Of a DNA stretch of 64,000 nt, positions 59,216-64,000 are shown piece by piece. The position numbers and the translations under genes were made by a program. Source of the DNA: Defluviitoga tunisiensis (GTDB lineage: Bacteria; Thermotogota; Thermotogae; Petrotogales; Petrotogaceae); assembly GCF_000953715.1 (NCBI RefSeq), contig NZ_LN824141.1, positions 866,676 through 930,675 on the forward strand, in the 5' to 3' direction. The notes under the pieces are model-generated. The model saw only the letters and a program-made list of their open reading frames with translations, was not told the origin of the DNA and did no database searches. Each line of letters opens with the position of its first letter. Position 1 is the stretch's first letter.

Positions 59216-60601
59216 TTAGAAATAAAAAGTGGTTGTTACACCGATTTGTTTTTTGAATTGTAAAGTATTTTCAAAATCTCCATCTCCAACATAGAACTTT
59301 ATGTTACCGTTTGGAAGGTTGTAGCCAACTTCTGCATATGCAGTAAAACGTTTTTCTACAATACCTTGAATAAATTGCAATTTTCCCATGACTGAAAATT
59401 GATTAATGTTTCTTGAAATATCTATGTAATAAAGTTCACCCAATGCTTGAAAGAATTCATCAGACACAGGGTTACCAAAGATATATTTCATATTACCAGA
59501 AAAGCCAAGTGCTTTATAATTCCCCTCTAAATATACTCTAAAGGGTTTATAATGCTTTATATCTTTCCAGTCATCTTCTGGTCCTTGTTTATACAACGAA
59601 ACTTTGTACCAAGTGAAAAAAGGAATAGAAAGGTCATGACTGTAAGTTACTGACATTTCAGAACCATCTATATTAAAGTCTGAAAATGATCCATCAAAGT
59701 CTGGCGAAACATATAACTCAAAATTGTTTATGTATAAATTTGTTCTCAACCTATCAATGTAGTTTTCTTCACCAAATTCAAGCTCTAATTTATTAGTAAG
59801 TCGAACGTTCTTGTATGCGGTTTCTAAGAAAATATTTTCCGCTAAACTATCTGGTGAATAACTTTTATTGAAATCATCTGCAATATACGTTGTGTTGAAA
59901 TTATAGGAAAAATCTCCAACTTTACCCCTAACTCCACCAAATAGGAGATAATTATCAGAAACATCATAAGATGCGGTATAAATATCTTGTTGGAAAGAGA
60001 CAACTACTTCTCCGTATGGTTTAAAGGCATCAAATGAACCAATATCAAAGTCAAAACCCATGAGTTCATTGTAGGTTCTCTTGCTCATATCTTTATAATC
60101 TTTTAGATACAATACACTTGAATTTATACCCGCAAGATCCGCAAATCTGTAATGAAGCAAGTTAAATAAATATCCATTTCTATCAGCAGCATAGAAATTT
60201 AACTTACCAAACTTATCTAAATCAGAATATACTTTAACACCATTAACTGCCCCAACTTTTTCGTTGTTGACAATTTTTAGCCAATCGTCTGTTGAGACAC
60301 TTTTTCTGTTCCAATATGTAGTCAAATCAATATGGTTAAGATTAAATGTGAATTTAGAGGAAGAAACCCAGAGTTTATCATCTGAAGCTTTATTTAAATT
60401 GAACTCGCCCCTTAACCCATCACCAAAAAATTTAAAATAAAGGTCGGCTTTATTGAAATTATTGTAAAAACTCGATTCTTCCTCTTCAGGAAATTCATAG
60501 TTTAAATTAAATTCTACACTTCCGCCAAGATCAACAGATCCAAAGAAAAGAGTTATGGATAATACAATTATCAAAATTAAAAATAATTTCTTAGCTTTCA
60601 C
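59216..60601 (-). CDS. Outer-membrane-type beta-barrel protein
   Basis: 461 residues from GTG 60601, adjoining the upstream lipoprotein stop (TAAGTG). Signal peptide (KKLFLILIIVLSITLFFGS), then repeated amphipathic strands and a C-terminal strand ending GVTTTFYF, the barrel-insertion signature. No enzymatic motif. By position a porin-like or glycan-uptake partner of the starch cluster; this is inference. Confidence 0.65.
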   Translation of the reverse strand: MKAKKLFLILIIVLSITLFFGSVDLGGSVEFNLNYEFPEEEESSFYNNFNKADLYFKFFGDGLRGEFNLNKASDDKLWVSSSKFTFNLNHIDLTTYWNRKSVSTDDWLKIVNNEKVGAVNGVKVYSDLDKFGKLNFYAADRNGYLFNLLHYRFADLAGINSSVLYLKDYKDMSKRTYNELMGFDFDIGSFDAFKPYGEVVVSFQQDIYTASYDVSDNYLLFGGVRGKVGDFSYNFNTTYIADDFNKSYSPDSLAENIFLETAYKNVRLTNKLELEFGEENYIDRLRTNLYINNFELYVSPDFDGSFSDFNIDGSEMSVTYSHDLSIPFFTWYKVSLYKQGPEDDWKDIKHYKPFRVYLEGNYKALGFSGNMKYIFGNPVSDEFFQALGELYYIDISRNINQFSVMGKLQFIQGIVEKRFTAYAEVGYNLPNGNIKFYVGDGDFENTLQFKKQIGVTTTFYF

Positions 60602-61324
60602 TTAATTCACCTCGCTTTCTTCAAACCAAACATAACTTATTTTAGGATCAAAATAAACGGTTAGTTCATTCGTATCGCTTTTTAGAGTGTATTCAGCATT
60701 AGAAGAATCTCTTGAATATATTTCGGCGTTGAAAGTCATGCTCCATGGACGCCAATTCTCACTTGGTTTTATCTTATATTCTATTTTATCTCCTTCACTA
60801 AAATTTTTATGTACTTTTGCTACTAGTGTGTTATTTTCATTTTGGAATTTAACAGCGTCTTCATCCCACGTTTTTTCTCCCCAATTTCCAGCAAAGTACC
60901 AATCTTGTAAAAGTTTTGTATCATCACCAACTCCAATTGCTCTACCATCTTTCATTTTTTTAGTGTCAACGTAAATAGTTATTGTTTCAATATTATTAGC
61001 CTCGACTATATCCTTCCAGATTGGAATAGAGGAACTCACAACATTTCCATCATCTTTTACATGAAAAATTTTATAATAGCTAAGATAATATTTAGTACCA
61101 TCTTCATCTATCTCTGAATAGGTGAGGTCTGATGCGTTTATGGTGATTTTGTATAAACTTTCATCATAGGTTAATTGATCTTCTAAATCTGGAACATTGC
61201 TATTTTTTGAGTATCCTAGATAAATACCAGGATCAAGAGTAATGTCTAATAAGTTCATCATACATCCTGATAAAACAAACAAAAGAGAAAAACCAAGTAG
61301 GACGTATAAATACTTTTTTCTCAA
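60602..61324 (-). CDS. Lipoprotein of starch cluster, function unknown
   Basis: 240 residues from TTG 61324 (eight bases from GGAGG; GTG 61333 overlaps the SD sequence). Lipobox LLFVLSGCMMN marks a lipid-anchored protein. The body (KITINASDLTYSEIDEDG, NWGEKTWDEDAV, NWRPWSMTFNAEIY) is beta-rich and may hold a carbohydrate-binding-like domain, but I do not recognise a family. Confidence 0.7.
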   Translation of the reverse strand: MRKKYLYVLLGFSLLFVLSGCMMNLLDITLDPGIYLGYSKNSNVPDLEDQLTYDESLYKITINASDLTYSEIDEDGTKYYLSYYKIFHVKDDGNVVSSSIPIWKDIVEANNIETITIYVDTKKMKDGRAIGVGDDTKLLQDWYFAGNWGEKTWDEDAVKFQNENNTLVAKVHKNFSEGDKIEYKIKPSENWRPWSMTFNAEIYSRDSSNAEYTLKSDTNELTVYFDPKISYVWFEESEVN

Positions 61325-61403
61325 AAAACTCACCTCCGTTTATAAAATAGGCTTGGAAACTTTTCCCCAAACCTTTCAAATTCTTGTATTTACATTATTG
61401 ATA

Positions 61404-62813
61404 TTAATTTTTCCATCCTTCTACCAAACAGGTGATCGTACTATCATCTGTTAAGATTGCAATCCTATTTGCACCGACATTCTCCTCATAATTCCAATCA
61501 TCTTTTCTCAAGAATTTAAATTCTAGAAGAGTATATGATTTTGCGGTAACTTCACAAGTATATGTACCATCTTCAGTTTTCTCTAATGGTGTACCACCAT
61601 CGTCATTACCCCAATTATTAAATGATCCTCTTACATATATTTTGCCATTGTCATCTTCTGTACCTTCTGGAACATGGCCAATAAAAGTTACAGTAATATC
61701 TTTTTGTAAATCAGTATAATCAATGAGTTCTTTACCTTTCCAATTTAACACAACTTCTTGTATATCCGCCGTTGGCTTAAAGTCTATTCTTCTATTTGTA
61801 GGAAGGCCTGTTCCATCTGCTTTGGCTTCTTCATAATCCCAACCAGGACCTACTGTGTATTTATATTCAAGCGGAAACTCAGTTGCCTGTAATTCAAACT
61901 CTGCATATTTTTTATTTTCTGTATCTACTTTTACTTCAGAAGTAGCTGCATTATCAAACTCCCATCCACAATAACTACCTATTATATATATCGTTGCACC
62001 ATCTGGTGTATTTTCTGGTAAATATGCTTTAATATTAACTATTGTAGGCTCTTCACTCGGTGGCGTTGGAATTGCTGCCCAACTTGCCACTGTGTCTATA
62101 ACTACCCCTTCAGGAGCAGAGTCTATTTTTCTGTTACCGTCTAAGTCATTTCCATCTGCTTTGACTTCTACATATTTCCAATCAGGACCTACTGTGTATT
62201 TATATTCAAGCGGAAACTCAGTTGCCTGTAATTCAAACTCTGCATATTTTTTATTTTCTGTATCTACTTTTACTTCAGAAGTAGCTGCATTATCAAACTC
62301 CCATCCACAATAACTACCTATTATATATATCGTTGCACCATCTGGTGTATTTTCTGGTAAATATGCTTTAATATTAACTATCGTAGGCTCTTCACTCGGT
62401 GGCGTTGGAATTGCTGCCCAACTTGCCACTGTGTCTATAACTACCTCTTCAGGAGCAGATTCAATTACTCTGTCGCCAATTTCATTACCCTCAGCATCTT
62501 TTTCTACATATTTCCAATCAGGACCCACTGTGTATTTGTATTGAAGCGGGAATTCTGCTACCTGTAATTCAAACTCTGCGTATTTTTGTCCATTGTCAGT
62601 TTTTACCTCAGAAGTTTTAGCTCCACCAAAATCCCAGTTACAATAATTACCTATAATATATATCGTTGCATCATCTGGTGTATTTTCTGGTAAATATGCC
62701 TTAAATGATACAACAGGAACAGGCGGTTCTTGTCCTGCTGTTTTTGGCAAACAGCCTGTTAAAGCAAAGACTATTGAAAGTAAAATTAGCATATAAAACA
62801 GACTTTTCTTCAA
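61404..62813 (-). CDS. Starch-binding lipoprotein with repeated CBM-like modules
   Basis: 469 residues with lipobox (ALTGCLPKT). Three tandem modules of about 113 residues (339 bp) follow, each with AYLPENTPD-ATIYIIG-YC-W, YAEFELQ..FPL-YKYTVGP-W and, in the first two, VVIDTVASWAAIPTPPSEEP linkers; the second and third are nearly identical in DNA. A fourth, different module ends the protein (IYVRGSFNNWGNDDGGTPL). The folds look like starch-binding E-set modules. Probable role: holds starch at the cell surface for the amylase encoded next to it. Confidence 0.78.
   Translation of the reverse strand: MKKSLFYMLILLSIVFALTGCLPKTAGQEPPVPVVSFKAYLPENTPDDATIYIIGNYCNWDFGGAKTSEVKTDNGQKYAEFELQVAEFPLQYKYTVGPDWKYVEKDAEGNEIGDRVIESAPEEVVIDTVASWAAIPTPPSEEPTIVNIKAYLPENTPDGATIYIIGSYCGWEFDNAATSEVKVDTENKKYAEFELQATEFPLEYKYTVGPDWKYVEVKADGNDLDGNRKIDSAPEGVVIDTVASWAAIPTPPSEEPTIVNIKAYLPENTPDGATIYIIGSYCGWEFDNAATSEVKVDTENKKYAEFELQATEFPLEYKYTVGPGWDYEEAKADGTGLPTNRRIDFKPTADIQEVVLNWKGKELIDYTDLQKDITVTFIGHVPEGTEDDNGKIYVRGSFNNWGNDDGGTPLEKTEDGTYTCEVTAKSYTLLEFKFLRKDDWNYEENVGANRIAILTDDSTITCLVEGWKN
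61860..62537 (-). repeat. Near-identical 339-bp intragenic repeats in lipoprotein gene
   Basis: The CBM-like module sequence recurs with a 339-bp period (for example CGTTGCACC at 61992 and 62331). Two copies are almost identical at DNA level and one (62540-62720) is diverged, which suggests recent duplication and possible copy-number change by recombination. Confidence 0.75.
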
Positions 62814-62862
62814 AACACATACCCCCTTTACAGTAAAATACTTTTTTCTATGTTCATATCAC

Positions 62863-64000
62863 TTACTTCTTAATTACAGGTACCCAAACAGACCAACCCT
62901 CATTTTCGCTTTTTCTTACTTTAAAATCGCCATACCCCCTTTCGTCAGTAATTATCTTTCCTTGCACATGTCCAGTATAGTCATAAAAAGTTGTGTTAGG
63001 TTGCCTTGAGTTGATTCTTTTAGAAATTATTTCTCCTGCTTCACCATCAGATATCATTAAAACTAAGCCATCGCCTTCTACTTCTTCTAATCCTTCTCTT
63101 ACATAAGAATAAACATCTTCATCGTTATTATCAACTTCATAACCTGGACCATAAGCAAAGTACTTTCTTACTTCTAAAAGTTTGTCTAACTCATTTATCA
63201 TGTTATAAATGTAATAATCTTTCCAATAAACAACAGGTATACCATGTTCTCTAGTTAGTATATATGCATATGCTTGATATTTTCTTCTGTATATTCCTGG
63301 ATCTTTTCCGTCTCTATTTGTATCGTGATTATCTACAAAAGTGACAGCTCTATTTTTATAACCTTCTTTATTTACCAACCCTGTATATTGAAGAGTTCTC
63401 ATATCTGTACCGTTAATCATATCTACGAAAGAACTTCTTAAAGGAAAATCGAATACTTTTAAATCGTCATTATTTACAGTATCAAGAAATTTTGCTAAAG
63501 TGTTTATATCTTCAATCCATGCTTCTCCCACAAAAAAAAATCTTTGCTTGAACTTTTTTGAACATCGTTTATAAACTGATTAATAAATCTGGAATCGATA
63601 TGTTTTACAGCGTCTAAGCGAAATCCGTCAAAGCCTATCTCGTTTATTATCCAATTTCCCCAGTTAGTTACGTCTTCTTGTACTTCAAGATTTTCGTAAT
63701 CTACATCTGCTCCCATCAGATAATCGTCATCCCATATAAAGGTGTAATCCCAACTTTTGCCTTCAAACAAAAATTTTCCAGATGTTTTTGTTTTTTCATC
63801 CCAATCTACACCATCAAAACATTGCCAGTTCCATTGAAAGTCACTATATTTATTTTTTCTTCCAGGAAAAGTAAACTTTGTCCAAGCTAAAATTGTTTGA
63901 CCAGGTTTGTCTGGACTATTTAAACTTAATTTCACTGTTTCTGTAGAGTCTGCTCCCATTCTATGATTTAATATAGCATCATAATAGACTTTTATTCCGT
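62863..64000 (-). pseudogene. Alpha-amylase (GH13), frameshifted at a homopolymer and partial at window edge
   Basis: The frame enters at the right edge (GIKVYYDAILNHRMGAD, region I), continues through GFDGFRLDAVKHID with the nucleophile Asp, then breaks at a run of nine T (minus strand; 63532-63540) where DFF is followed by out-of-frame LWEKHGLKI. The next frame resumes as GTG-GGA-GAA (VGEAWIED, the acid/base Glu) and FVDNHDTNRDG (region IV) and runs to a stop at 62863. One extra T or two fewer would restore DFF(F)VGEAW. Without that, the product lacks the catalytic Glu. The gene hydrolyses alpha-1,4-glucans in this family. Upstream part lies beyond the window. Confidence 0.85.

Overview
The window is AT-rich bacterial chromosome. 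Gene content and protein style point to the Thermotogota, most likely the Petrotoga/Defluviitoga group. The supporting features are RqcH, an EF-G-like paralogue, three tandem M42 peptidases, a SecD/SecF/YajC operon, a starch-utilisation cluster with outer-membrane barrel proteins, frequent TTG starts and strong GGAGG ribosome-binding sites. This is inference from sequence; no database was searched.

Layout. 1-1530 (minus): 5' part of rqcH and a small membrane protein. 1926-7366 (plus): an HD-GYP sensor overlapping a ferritin-like/CCC1 metal transporter, then a chemoreceptor. 7453-16402 (plus): a secreted protein of unknown function, then secA, prfB, rsmH, an FtsL-like protein, a class B PBP and a DNA polymerase III delta-like subunit. 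16399-17634 (minus): GAF histidine kinase. 18067-18958 (minus): a decayed IscB/IsrB-type element with its HEARO (omega) RNA, beside tRNA-Asp; tRNA-Thr lies on the other strand. 19634-30399 (plus): tilS, ftsH, a FlK-like thioesterase, a two-component pair, pyrimidine-nucleoside phosphorylase, a phosphodiester glycosidase and an EF-G paralogue. 30638-43530: cobalamin adenosyltransferase, DUF503, alkaline phosphatase, MFS transporter, YqeK-like HD protein, LysM-M23 peptidase, BMP binding protein, PiT transporter, glpK, an AlaX-type editing protein and a second chemoreceptor with an in-frame stop. 43611-46431 (minus): secF, secD, yajC. 46669-50794 (plus): minC, three M42 peptidases, mgsA. 50838-53837 (minus): metI, metN, metQ under a SAM-I riboswitch. 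54196-57700 (plus): flavodiiron protein, zwf, pgl. 57906-64000 (minus): starch-degradation cluster of two barrel proteins, two lipoproteins and a frameshifted alpha-amylase.

How it works together. Most blocks are housekeeping: secretion (SecA, SecDF-YajC), septation and cell wall (RsmH, FtsL-like, PBP, MinC), translation quality control (RqcH, PrfB, TilS, AlaX-like) and central metabolism (Zwf, Pgl, GlpK, MgsA). The far right is a cell-envelope starch system with several carbohydrate-binding modules.

The most interesting points are: a truncated HEARO/omega RNA inserted into the 3' end of pgl, related to the RNA of the decayed IscB-type element 39 kb away; three genes whose SD position and signal peptide or family N-terminus suggest AUA/AUU starts; a 95-bp triple repeat between the SAM riboswitch and metQ; a chemoreceptor with one in-frame stop and a patch of different codon use; an alpha-amylase frameshift at a nine-base homopolymer; and an EF-G paralogue without the catalytic histidine.
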